A stretch of DNA of 64,000 bases from Streptomyces sp. BHT-5-2 (lineage in GTDB: Bacteria; Actinomycetota; Actinomycetes; Streptomycetales; Streptomycetaceae), in the NCBI RefSeq assembly GCF_019774615.1, contig NZ_CP081496.1, positions 5,394,001 to 5,458,000 on the forward strand. The letters run 5' to 3'. Shown one piece after another: positions 51,449-58,826 of this stretch (positions within the stretch are counted from its first letter, which is position 1; each line of letters begins with the position of its first letter). Both the position numbers and the translations under genes were made by a program. The notes below the pieces were generated by a model. That model was given only the letters and a program-made list of their open reading frames with translations, was not told the origin of the DNA and did no database searches.

Positions 51449-51524
51449 GGCCGTGGCGGGGAAGACCCCCGAGCCCCCACCACGGCCGCAGCGCTTCCCG
51501 GGCCCGGCGCCTTCCGCGCCGGGC
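51449..51524. other. Two strong hairpins in an intergenic region
   Basis: The first hairpin is GGCCGTGG-c-GGGG paired with CCCC-a-CCACGGCC at 51449-51486. The second is GCCCGGCGC / GCGCCGGGC at 51502-51524 with a 5-base loop. The second, 25 bp past the F420-type gene stop, is probably its terminator (minus strand). The first is stronger than needed and may belong to a small RNA or the leader of the ferritin-like gene. Confidence 0.6.
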
Positions 51525-51549
51525 TTTCGCGTGTGCGCGGTGCGTGGCG

Positions 51550-52605
51550 CTACGCCAGGCCGGACCGCTCCAGCGCCTCGGTGCCGGCGCGGAGCGCGGC
51601 CAGCCGCTCCTCCAGGGTGAAGCCGGCGGGCGTCACCGTCAGGGTGGTCACGCCGGCCGCGGCGTACGCCTGCATCCGCTCGGCGATCCGGTCGACCGAG
51701 CCGAGCAGGGTGGTCTGGTCGATCAGCCGCTCGGGGACGGCCGCGGCGGCGCCGTCCTTGTCCCCGGACAGGTACTTGTCCTGGATCTCGGCGGCCTCCT
51801 TCTCGTATCCCATCCGCCGCGCCAGCTGGTTGTAGAAGTTCTGCTTCCGGCTGCCCATGCCACCGACGTAGAGCGCGGTGTACGGGCGGAAGAAGTCGGC
51901 GAGCGCGCTGACGTTCTTGTCGTCGCCGAGGGCCAGCGGCAGGGTGGGGCAGACGTCGAAGCCGTCCATGGTCCTGCCGGCGGCCTCCCGGCCCGCCCGG
52001 AGGTGGGAGATCGCGGTCTCCTCCAGGTGATCGGCGGAGGGGAAGATCAGCAGGGCGCCGTCGGCGATCTCGCCGGTCTGCTGGAGGTTCTTGGGCCCGA
52101 TCGCGGCGATGTAGAGCGGGATGTGCTCGCGCTGCGGGTGCACGGTGAGCTTCAGCGGCTTGCCCGGGCCGCCCGGCAGCGGCAGCGTCCAGTGCGCGCC
52201 CTCGTAGGAGAGCCGCTCGCGGGTCATCGCCTTGCGGACGATCTCCACGTACTCCCGGGTGCGGGCCAGCGGCTTGTCGAACTTCACGCCGTACCAGCCC
52301 TCGGAGACCTGCGGGCCGGAGACGCCGAGGCCGAGCCGGAAGCGGCCGCCGGAGAGCGAGTCCAGGGTCGCGGCGGTCATCGCGGTCATCGCGGGCGTAC
52401 GGGCCGGGATCTGGAAGATCGCCGAGCCGACGTCGATCCGCTCGGTCTGCGCGGCCACCCAGGAGAGCACCGTGGCGGCGTCGGAGCCGTAGGCCTCGGC
52501 CGCCCAGCAGACGGCGTAGCCGAGGCGGTCGGCCTCCTTCGCCACCGCGAGATTGTCGGAGTCCATGCCGGCGCCCCAGTAGCCCAGGTTGATGCCAAGC
52601 CTCAT
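51550..52605 (-). CDS. LLM-class F420-dependent oxidoreductase
   Basis: A 351-residue luciferase-like protein of the F420-binding type. MRLGINLGYWGAGMDSDNLAVAKEADRLGYAVCWAAEAYGSDAATVLSWVAAQTERIDVGSAIFQIPARTPAMTAMTAATLD is a near-textbook N-terminal half for F420-dependent LLM enzymes. LGLGVSGPQVSEGWYGV and PLYIAAIGPKNLQQTGEIADG follow. It should perform a hydride-transfer redox reaction with coenzyme F420; the substrate is unknown. The ATG at 52605 follows AAGGGGAG and is preferred to the ATG at 52623. Confidence 0.9.
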   Translation of the reverse strand: MRLGINLGYWGAGMDSDNLAVAKEADRLGYAVCWAAEAYGSDAATVLSWVAAQTERIDVGSAIFQIPARTPAMTAMTAATLDSLSGGRFRLGLGVSGPQVSEGWYGVKFDKPLARTREYVEIVRKAMTRERLSYEGAHWTLPLPGGPGKPLKLTVHPQREHIPLYIAAIGPKNLQQTGEIADGALLIFPSADHLEETAISHLRAGREAAGRTMDGFDVCPTLPLALGDDKNVSALADFFRPYTALYVGGMGSRKQNFYNQLARRMGYEKEAAEIQDKYLSGDKDGAAAAVPERLIDQTTLLGSVDRIAERMQAYAAAGVTTLTVTPAGFTLEERLAALRAGTEALERSGLA

Positions 52606-52764
52606 GCCGCTCCCCTTACCCATCAGTAACGTCGCTGTTCCGGGGACTCTAGCGTGCGGGTGCGGCGGCCGTCACCGGTGGGCCGGAGGCCGGTCCGGGC
52701 GCGGCGGACCTGCGGTTGTCCACAGGTCCCCTGCGCGCGGGGCCCGGCGCGTAGGGTCTGGCCC

Positions 52765-53748
52765 ATGGAGCAAAGGCACCTCGGCCGCACGGGCCTGCGG
52801 GTGTCCCGCCTCGGGCTGGGCACCCTCAACTGGGCACGCGACACCGGCGAACAGGACGCCGCCGAACAGCTCAAGACGTTCTGGGAGGCCGGCGGCACGC
52901 TCGTCGACACCGCCGACATCTACGCGGACGGCGGCGCCGAGTACCTCCTCGGCCGGCTGCTGGAGGGGCTGGTGCCGCGCACGGACCTCGTCGTCGCCAC
53001 CAAGGCGGGCAGCGTCCTGGCGCCGGACCGCCGGGTGGACGGCTCCCGCCGCCATCTGCTCGCGGCCCTGGACGCCTCCCTGGAGCGCCTGGGCACCGAC
53101 TACGTGGACCTCTGGCAGCTGCACGCCTTCGACCCGCACACCCCGCTGGAGGAGACCCTCCAGGCGCTCGATCTGGCGGTGGCGAGCGGCCGGGCGCGCT
53201 ATGTGGGCCTGGCCGGCTTCTCCGGCTGGCAGCTCGCCAAGGCGGCCACCTGGCAGCTGGCCGCCCCCGGCGTCCGCAACCGGCTGGCGAGTGCGCAGCT
53301 GGAGTACTCCCTCCTCCAGCGCGGCGTCGAACGGGAGGTGCTGCCCGCCGCCCGGGATCTGGGCCTGGGCCTGCTCCCGTCCTCCCCGTTGGGGCGCGGG
53401 GTGCTGACCGGCAAGTACCGCCATGCCACGCCGGCCGACTCCCGGGGCGCCTCGGAGCATCTGGCGCCGTTCGTCACGCCCTATCTGGACGAGACCGCGA
53501 GCCGGGTCGTCGACGCGGTCGCCACCGCCGCCGACGGACTGGCCGTCACCCCTCTGCAGGTCGCGCTCTCCTGGGTCCGCGACCGCCCCGGCGTGACCGC
53601 CCCGCTCCTCGGCGCCCGCACCGCGCCGCAGCTCAGAGCCGCACTGTCAGTGGAGGCGCTTAGTCTTCCTGACGAGATCCTCCGGGCGCTGGACGATGTG
53701 TCGGCTCCGGTGCACCACTATCCCGACCACGACTGGAGCACGCTGTGA
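52765..53748 (+). CDS. Aldo/keto reductase
   Basis: A 327-residue NADPH-dependent aldo/keto reductase. The TIM-barrel set is visible: LGRTGLRVSRLGLGTLNWA, DTADIYADGGAEYLLGRLL (catalytic Asp and Tyr), VVATKAGS (Lys), and DLWQLHAFDP (His). The C-terminal PLLGARTAPQLRAALS contributes to cofactor binding. The last bases overlap the next gene in the sequence GTGA (53745-53748), so the two are translationally coupled. The preceding TAGGGT at 52753 resembles a vegetative -10. Confidence 0.92.
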   Translation: MEQRHLGRTGLRVSRLGLGTLNWARDTGEQDAAEQLKTFWEAGGTLVDTADIYADGGAEYLLGRLLEGLVPRTDLVVATKAGSVLAPDRRVDGSRRHLLAALDASLERLGTDYVDLWQLHAFDPHTPLEETLQALDLAVASGRARYVGLAGFSGWQLAKAATWQLAAPGVRNRLASAQLEYSLLQRGVEREVLPAARDLGLGLLPSSPLGRGVLTGKYRHATPADSRGASEHLAPFVTPYLDETASRVVDAVATAADGLAVTPLQVALSWVRDRPGVTAPLLGARTAPQLRAALSVEALSLPDEILRALDDVSAPVHHYPDHDWSTL

Positions 53749-56156
53749 GTACCGACCGCGCCGGCGACAACCCGCCCGAGCAGGAGGCCGCGGCCCCCGG
53801 GGGCGGCCCGGGCGGCGAGTCCGGCGGCGCCGACGGCCCGGCGCGGTCCGCCCCTGCCGCGTCCGTGGCGGCACTGGCGGCGGCGGTGCGGGCCGTGGAG
53901 AGCGGTGAGCGCTCCGCCGCGTCGTTCTTCGCCGAGACCCCGAAGCCGGCCGCCAAGGCCCCGGCCGCCCGCCCGGCACGGGACGGCGCGACCGGCCCGG
54001 CCGGCACCGGCGGCCCGGGCCGGTCCCCGCAGCCGGCACCGGCGGGCCCGGGCCCCGAGGTTGCCGCGCAGCGGCCCGCCGGTCCGCCGCCCGCCCCGCC
54101 CCGTCCAGCCGTCCCGGACGCCGGCGGCCAGGGCTCCGGGGCCGGCCCCGCGGTCCCCGCGGCCCGCCCGGCCGTCGCCCCGGCCCCCGGCGTCGAGGGC
54201 GTCCGGCGGGTGCTGGCCGCCGGCGGCGCCCCCGAGGCACTGGCCGAGCGGGCCGCGGAGGCGCTCGGCCAGCAGGCCGCCGAGGCGCTCACCGAGGACC
54301 CCTGGCAGCTGCTCGCGGTGCCCGGTGTGCGCCCCGAGCAGGCCGACGGCTTCGCCCGGGCGCTGCTCGGCCCCGCCTGCGGCCCCGGTGACGAGCGGCG
54401 TGCCCAGGCGCTGATCGGCTGGCTGCTGGAGCAGGCCGCGGTCGCCGGCCACTCCGCCCTGGAGGCGTCCGCACTCCGCGCCGCCCTCGCCCAGCGCGCC
54501 GTACCGGATCCGGACGACGCCCTCCAGAGCGCCATCGCGGACGGCGCGGTGCTGGTCTTCCAGGACGCACTGGAGACCCCGGGCCGCCCCCGGGCCGCCG
54601 CGGCGGAGGGCGAGGAGGAGCAGCCGGTCCGCCTGCTGCTCGGCCTGGACCGGCTCGCCATGGCCGAGGAGAGCGTCGCCGACGGCCTGGCCCGGCTGCT
54701 GAACACCTTCGAACCGCCGGCGGACGAACCAGCCGACGAACCGACGGACGGCGCCGCGGACAGCGCTGCGGACGGCGCCGCGGAAGGTGCCGTGGCGGAC
54801 TCCGGCGCGGACGTCGTGCAGGCACCGTCCGCCGAGGACGAGGACACCGAGGAGGCAGCGGACACCGAGGACGTCGCGGCCACGGACGACCCGGCCGACG
54901 GCCCCCGGGCCCACCCCACCGCCGACGCCTGGGCGCAGGCCGCGGCGGCCGCCCCCTCGTCCTCCGCCGGCGAGCTGATCCGGACCGTCGCGCACAGCGG
55001 CCTGGTGGCCCACACCGGCGGCGAGGCGGCCCGCGCCGAGCCCGCCGCGCTGATCGCCGCCGCCCGCGCCCTCGGGCTGCGGGCGTTCGGCGCCGCCCAC
55101 ACCGCCGACGGCCGCCGACGACTCGCCGCACAGCTCGCCGAGGCCGCGCCGGACTCCGCCCCGGCAGAGCCCGCCGGCCCGGCCGCGGTGACCGTCGCCG
55201 GTCTGCTGTCCGGCCAGGAGGGCCCCGGGCGGGACGCGGACGGCGCGCTCGCCCTCGACCTGCTGGTCGTGCTGGACGCCCCCCAGCTGGATCTGGAGAC
55301 CACCGCCCTGCTCGTGGAATCGCTCACCGACGGGACGCGCCTGGTGCTCAGCGGCGACCCCGGCGTCCTGTGGTCGGCGGGCCCGGGGCGGCTCTTCCAG
55401 GACGTCCTGCAGTCCCGGTTCTGCCCCCAGGTCGCCTCCCGCACGCCGGACTTCGGCCCGATCGGCGAGCTGGTGTCGGGCATCGGCATCGGCGAGCTGA
55501 CCGAGGTCGAGGCGCCCGGCAAGGAGGTGGTCACCGTCCCGGTGCGGGACGCCCGCGAGGCGGTGCACCGCACGGTCCAGCTGGTCGCCGACTCGGTCCC
55601 CCGTGCGCTGGGCATTCCCGCCGAGCAGACCCAGGTCGTCACCGTCGGCCACGGCGGCGCGGCCGGCACCCGCGCGCTGAACTCCGCGCTCAAGGAGCGC
55701 CTCAACCCCGGCCCCGGCCGGTTCGGCGGCTTCGACCCCGGCGACCGTGTGGCCTACTCCCCGGCGCCGGGCCGTACGCTCCCCGGCACGGTCACCGGCG
55801 CCGACGCCGACGGCCTGCACCTGGACTGCGACGGCACCGCCGTGGTCGTCCCGCGCGAGCAGGTCGGCTCCGGTGCGGTCCGGCACGGCTGGGCGCTCAC
55901 CGCCCATCAGGCGGCCGGGTCGCGCTGGCCGGCCGCGGTCGTGGTGCTCCCCGGCGACGCCGCCGGCGGCCTGACCCGCGCCTGGGCCTACACCGCCTTC
56001 AGCCGCGGCGAACGGCATCTGTCGGTGGTCCAGGGCGCGGGCCAGGCGCTGTCCCGCGCGATCGCCGAAGTCCCCGCCAAGGAGCGCACCACCCGGCTGC
56101 GGACGCTGCTGCGGACGCAGATCGAGGAGCAGTCCGAGGAAGGGTCCGAGGGCTGA
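53745..56156 (+). CDS. RecD2-like protein with degenerate ATPase motifs
   Basis: An 803-residue protein aligned by eye to RecD2/TraA-type helicases but missing their catalytic residues. Residues 1-145 are Ala-, Pro- and Gly-rich and probably disordered. A helix-hairpin-helix region covers about 145-220 (EDPWQLLAVPGVRPEQADGFARALLG). About 421-433 reads AHTGGEAARAEP where RecD2 has GGPGTGKT, so the Walker Lys is lost. About 506-515 reads LVVLDAPQLD in place of DEASMVD. LTAHQAAGSRWPAAVVVL (about 718) and YTAFSRGERH (about 749) correspond to motifs V and VI. It may bind DNA or protein without helicase activity. It is coupled to the aldo/keto reductase. Confidence 0.82.
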   Translation: MSTDRAGDNPPEQEAAAPGGGPGGESGGADGPARSAPAASVAALAAAVRAVESGERSAASFFAETPKPAAKAPAARPARDGATGPAGTGGPGRSPQPAPAGPGPEVAAQRPAGPPPAPPRPAVPDAGGQGSGAGPAVPAARPAVAPAPGVEGVRRVLAAGGAPEALAERAAEALGQQAAEALTEDPWQLLAVPGVRPEQADGFARALLGPACGPGDERRAQALIGWLLEQAAVAGHSALEASALRAALAQRAVPDPDDALQSAIADGAVLVFQDALETPGRPRAAAAEGEEEQPVRLLLGLDRLAMAEESVADGLARLLNTFEPPADEPADEPTDGAADSAADGAAEGAVADSGADVVQAPSAEDEDTEEAADTEDVAATDDPADGPRAHPTADAWAQAAAAAPSSSAGELIRTVAHSGLVAHTGGEAARAEPAALIAAARALGLRAFGAAHTADGRRRLAAQLAEAAPDSAPAEPAGPAAVTVAGLLSGQEGPGRDADGALALDLLVVLDAPQLDLETTALLVESLTDGTRLVLSGDPGVLWSAGPGRLFQDVLQSRFCPQVASRTPDFGPIGELVSGIGIGELTEVEAPGKEVVTVPVRDAREAVHRTVQLVADSVPRALGIPAEQTQVVTVGHGGAAGTRALNSALKERLNPGPGRFGGFDPGDRVAYSPAPGRTLPGTVTGADADGLHLDCDGTAVVVPREQVGSGAVRHGWALTAHQAAGSRWPAAVVVLPGDAAGGLTRAWAYTAFSRGERHLSVVQGAGQALSRAIAEVPAKERTTRLRTLLRTQIEEQSEEGSEG

Positions 56157-56243
56157 CGCGCCCCCGGCCCGGGGGTTCCCAGCGGTGGGCCCGCGGGCGG
56201 CGGCGCATCGGCCGTCCGTCCCGCGGGCCCCTTCCGTCGTGCC

Positions 56244-56927
56244 TCACCGGCTCCGGTCGGCCGGCTCCAGCAGATCGTCGTCATCGTCGTCGTCGAGTTC
56301 CTCGTCGAAGACCGAGCTGACGTCGAAGCGGCACACCACCCGCTGCGGATCCGCCTGGTCGAACGGCGCGGAGAGCCACTCCCCCGGCTCGGCCGGCTCG
56401 TCGACGGCCGCCACCCACAGCGTGGAGTCGCCCTCCTCCAGGCCGAACTCCTTGTGCCGGGAGGCGATCTCGTCCGGTTCGTACTCCCCGAAGAGCACAC
56501 CGAGCGCGGCGTACACGCTGCTGCCGACGAGCGTGGCGGCGTCCGGGGCGTTGCCCGTGGCGTCGTCCGCGGCATCGGGGTCCAGGGCCGCGATGCGCTG
56601 GGCCTGATGCAGCAGCCGCTGCGGCTTGGCGACGGTGTAGTCGCGCCGGATGAGCACGCTCAGCGCGCTCGGTTCCTCGGGCCCGGCATACGCGGGCAGG
56701 GCGTCGTTCCCGGGGATCTCGAAGGGGGTGACCTCGTCGTAGGCGTCGTAGAGCAGCTCGTCATAGCGCTCGGCAGCCGCGGCGACTTCGTCGAACGCGG
56801 CGTAGACGGCGGGATCGTCCGCCCCCGTGCGGCGTTCGACCGCGTCGAGGTGACGGTCCAGCGCGGCTTTGACCGCCTCAGCGGCGGCACGTACCTCGGC
56901 AGCGGAAGGCTGCGCAGCATCAGACAT
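56244..56927 (-). CDS. Acidic protein of unknown function
   Basis: A 227-residue, very acidic, mostly helical protein that I do not recognise. The N-terminal half (AAAEAVKAALDRHLDAVERRTGADDPAVYAAFDEVAAAAERYDELLYDAYDEVTPFEIPG) looks like a helical bundle. The C-terminal part ends with a run of Asp residues (VFDEELDDDDDDDLLEP). No signal peptide or enzyme motif is seen. It is divergent from the DUF5703 gene, with only 47 bp between the two starts, so they may share regulation. Confidence 0.8.
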   Translation of the reverse strand: MSDAAQPSAAEVRAAAEAVKAALDRHLDAVERRTGADDPAVYAAFDEVAAAAERYDELLYDAYDEVTPFEIPGNDALPAYAGPEEPSALSVLIRRDYTVAKPQRLLHQAQRIAALDPDAADDATGNAPDAATLVGSSVYAALGVLFGEYEPDEIASRHKEFGLEEGDSTLWVAAVDEPAEPGEWLSAPFDQADPQRVVCRFDVSSVFDEELDDDDDDDLLEPADRSR

Positions 56928-56974
56928 AGTGCAGACGCTATCCGTACCGGGGCCGGTCCCGCACAATAGATGCG

Positions 56975-57163
56975 ATGCCGGAATACGAATTCTGCGATGT
57001 GTATGTGCCACGGGGTGTCTCCCGCAAGGCCACCACACGCCTGCTGACCGACCACGCCGAGTACGGGCACTGGGAGTTGGACCGACTTCGTCTCAATCCC
57101 GACGGCAGCCGCCGGGTGCGGCTGCGTCGCCGGATCATCCGCCAGCTGCGCGCGACGTGGTGA
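56975..57163 (+). CDS. DUF5703 family small basic protein
   Basis: A 62-residue protein matching the short actinobacterial DUF5703 family as I remember it: MPEYEFCDVYVPRGVSRKATTRLLTDHAEYGHWELDRLRLNPDGSRRVRLRRRIIRQLRATW, with the segment E-Y-G-H-W-E-L as its most recognisable part. The C-terminal third is highly basic, so nucleic-acid binding is possible but unproven. No clear Shine-Dalgarno site was seen, and the start was chosen by family length. Confidence 0.85.
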   Translation: MPEYEFCDVYVPRGVSRKATTRLLTDHAEYGHWELDRLRLNPDGSRRVRLRRRIIRQLRATW

Positions 57164-57188
57164 GCCCGGGGACGGTGTGAGTACGGCA

Positions 57189-57219
57189 GAGCGGGCCCCG
57201 TCCAGGACGGGGCCCGCTC
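57189..57219. terminator. Bidirectional terminator
   Basis: Perfect 14-bp stem GAGCGGGCCCCGTC / GACGGGGCCCGCTC with a 3-base loop between the DUF5703 gene and the convergent long chaplin gene. Confidence 0.9.
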
Positions 57220-57247
57220 CGTCGTGCGTGCTACGGAGTGCCGTTGA

Positions 57248-58150
57248 TCACCTACGGGCGGTACGTGCCCGGCGGTAGAGGACGGCTCCCCCGAGCAGCA
57301 GGCCCGCGCTGGCCGGGATCGCGTAGCCCAGCGTCCCGGCACCGGTGTGCGCGAGCTGTGCTCCGCCTTCCGGTGCCGTCACGTTGTGGCTTCCCGCGTG
57401 CGACGCCGGGGCGCCCGGCGCCTGCGGGGTGCCGGCCGGAGGCACATGCGCCCCGCCCGGCCCGTGCGGGTGGCCCGGCTGCCCCGGGTGACCGGGCTGA
57501 CCGGGGTGCCCCGGCTGACCCGGCTGACCGGGGTGCCCCGGCTGACCCGGGTGACCGGGCTGACCCGGGTGTCCAGGCTGACCGGGGTGCCCCGGCTGAC
57601 CCGGGTGTCCAGGCTGACCGGGGTGCCCCGGCTGACCCGGGTGTCCAGGCTGACCGGGGTGCCCGGGGTGTCCCGGGTGGCCCGGGCCGCCCGGCGAGGC
57701 GTTCCCGCAGTCGTTGCCGAACGACGGGTTCATCACGCCGACCGCGTCGACGCTGTTGCCGCAGACATTGACCGGGACGTCGACCGGCGCCTGGACGGTG
57801 TTGCCGGAGCCGACGCCGGGGGAGTGCGTCGCCCCGCCCGTCGCACTGCCGCCGCCGTGCCCGCCCGGCGGCCGCCGGTGCTTGCCGTGGCCGTGGCCGT
57901 GGTCGTCGGCCCCGTTCCCGCACTTGTTGCCGAACGACGGGTTGAGCGCGCCGACGACGTTGACGGTGTTGCCGCAGACGTTGATCGGGACGTCGACGGG
58001 AGCCTGGATGGTGTTCCCGGAACCGACACCCGGCGAGTGTGCCGTGCGGCCCATGGCTCCGGAGTCCGCGTGCGCGGCTCCGGCGGCCATGGCGAGCGCG
58101 CCGCCCGCGGCCGCCATGGTGATCAGACCTTTCCTCGCGACCTGTCTCAT
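57248..58150 (-). CDS. chpC: Long chaplin, ChpC-like, with collagen-like stalk
   Basis: A 300-residue cell-wall-anchored chaplin of the aerial-hypha hydrophobic sheath. The signal peptide runs to about residue 28 (AAHA/DSG). Two chaplin domains follow, at about 36-78 and 110-150 (NVCGNTVNVVGALNPSFGNKC and NVCGNSVDAVGVMNPSFGNDC, a Cys pair in each). Residues about 152-230 are a Gly-X-Pro repeat (GHPGQP units). A sortase signal LAHTGAG lies at about 266, with a membrane helix and basic tail. The start ATG at 58150 follows AGGGGAA. The symbol rests on architecture and the adjacent chpH; other long chaplins are possible. Confidence 0.9.
   Translation of the reverse strand: MRQVARKGLITMAAAGGALAMAAGAAHADSGAMGRTAHSPGVGSGNTIQAPVDVPINVCGNTVNVVGALNPSFGNKCGNGADDHGHGHGKHRRPPGGHGGGSATGGATHSPGVGSGNTVQAPVDVPVNVCGNSVDAVGVMNPSFGNDCGNASPGGPGHPGHPGHPGQPGHPGQPGHPGQPGHPGQPGHPGQPGHPGQPGHPGQPGHPGQPGQPGHPGQPGHPGQPGHPHGPGGAHVPPAGTPQAPGAPASHAGSHNVTAPEGGAQLAHTGAGTLGYAIPASAGLLLGGAVLYRRARTARR
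57470..57690 (-). repeat. Tandem repeats encoding Gly-X-Pro stalk
   Basis: In-frame tandem repeats within the long chaplin gene. A 36-bp unit encoding GHPGQPGHPGQP is repeated about three times almost identically (57560-57660) and flanked by shorter variants. Copy number is likely to vary between strains by slippage, and assembly errors are possible here. Confidence 0.9.
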
Positions 58151-58271
58151 TGGTGTTCCCCTGCCTAGTGCTTTACAGGAATGCGGGCGGATGACCGCCG
58201 GCGGAGGTGAGAGAACGCTCCGCGGACTGCCTCCCGGGGAGGGGCCTCCACCCGCGAAATGCCCAGCGGCC

Positions 58272-58296
58272 CCGGAATGTCGGAAGGACATTCCGG
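58272..58296 (-). terminator. Terminator after chpH
   Basis: Perfect 10-bp stem CCGGAATGTC / GACATTCCGG with a 5-base loop, 51 bp past the chpH stop on the minus strand and before the long chaplin gene. Confidence 0.8.
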
Positions 58297-58346
58297 AGCC
58301 GGACCGAGCCGGGCCCGCAATCGGGCCGGAGAGGCCGTCGGTAACG

Positions 58347-58580
58347 TCAGCGGTTCACACAGTGGTTGCCGAAGGACGGGTTCAGCAGGCCGACCACGGA
58401 GATCGTGTTGCCGCAGGCGTTCACCGGCACGTGTACCGGAGCCTGGACGACGTTGCCGGACAGCACACCCGGGGAGCGCACCGCGGCACCCTGGGCACCG
58501 GAGTCGGCAACGGCCAGGCCGGCGCCGGCGATGACGAAGCCACCGGCGACCGCTGCTGCGGCTACGACCTTCTTGATCAT
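58347..58580 (-). CDS. chpH: Short chaplin ChpH
   Basis: A 77-residue secreted short chaplin that assembles into amyloid-like fibrils on aerial hyphae and spores. The signal peptide covers residues 1-25 (MIKKVVAAAAVAGGFVIAGAGLAVA/DSG). The mature domain reads SPGVLSGNVVQAPVHVPVNACGNTISVVGLLNPSFGNHCVN, with two Cys residues. AAGGAGG precedes the ATG. It has no sortase signal, so it is released. A sigma-BldN-like promoter lies at 58629-58657. Confidence 0.95.
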   Translation of the reverse strand: MIKKVVAAAAVAGGFVIAGAGLAVADSGAQGAAVRSPGVLSGNVVQAPVHVPVNACGNTISVVGLLNPSFGNHCVNR

Positions 58581-58628
58581 GGTTCCTCCTTGTAGGCAAT
58601 GCGATCCCAGCCGCGGACCGCACCCCCG

Positions 58629-58657
58629 TCAACGGAGGTAAGGCGCATGAAGCTACG
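58629..58657 (-). promoter_or_regulatory. Sigma-BldN-like promoter of chpH
   Basis: On the minus strand, CGTAGC (58657-58652) and CGTTGA (58634-58629) are separated by 17 bp. From memory, the sigma-BldN consensus is CGTAAC-N16/17-CGTTGA. It lies about 50 bp upstream of the chpH ATG. Chaplin genes are known sigma-BldN targets in S. venezuelae. Confidence 0.65.
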
Positions 58658-58686
58658 AACACATCGCAGCATTCACCCGTTCCGGC

Positions 58687-58724
58687 GAAGTCGGCGTCAT
58701 AGACAGGGAATTGAGGCCGACTTC
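58687..58724. repeat. Inverted repeat upstream of chpH promoter
   Basis: GAAGTCGGC / GCCGACTTC, perfect 9-bp arms with a 20-base spacer, 30 bp upstream of the sigma-BldN-like -35. Possible regulator site in the chpH upstream region; it is also beyond the M20 gene stop at 58827. Confidence 0.6.
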
Positions 58725-58826
58725 ACGTTATGCGGACGACTTCGCGAGGCGAACTCCCAAGGCGGGCAGGGCCGATGGGACGGAAAACCGCCCCGTCGCA
58801 CCTCGCGCACCCGTCGCCCCGCTGCC

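Noticed and set aside
57470..57690. Possible CRISPR-like tandem repeat array
   Set aside because: The repeats are contiguous, in frame and encode Gly-X-Pro triplets. There are no unique spacers and no cas genes.
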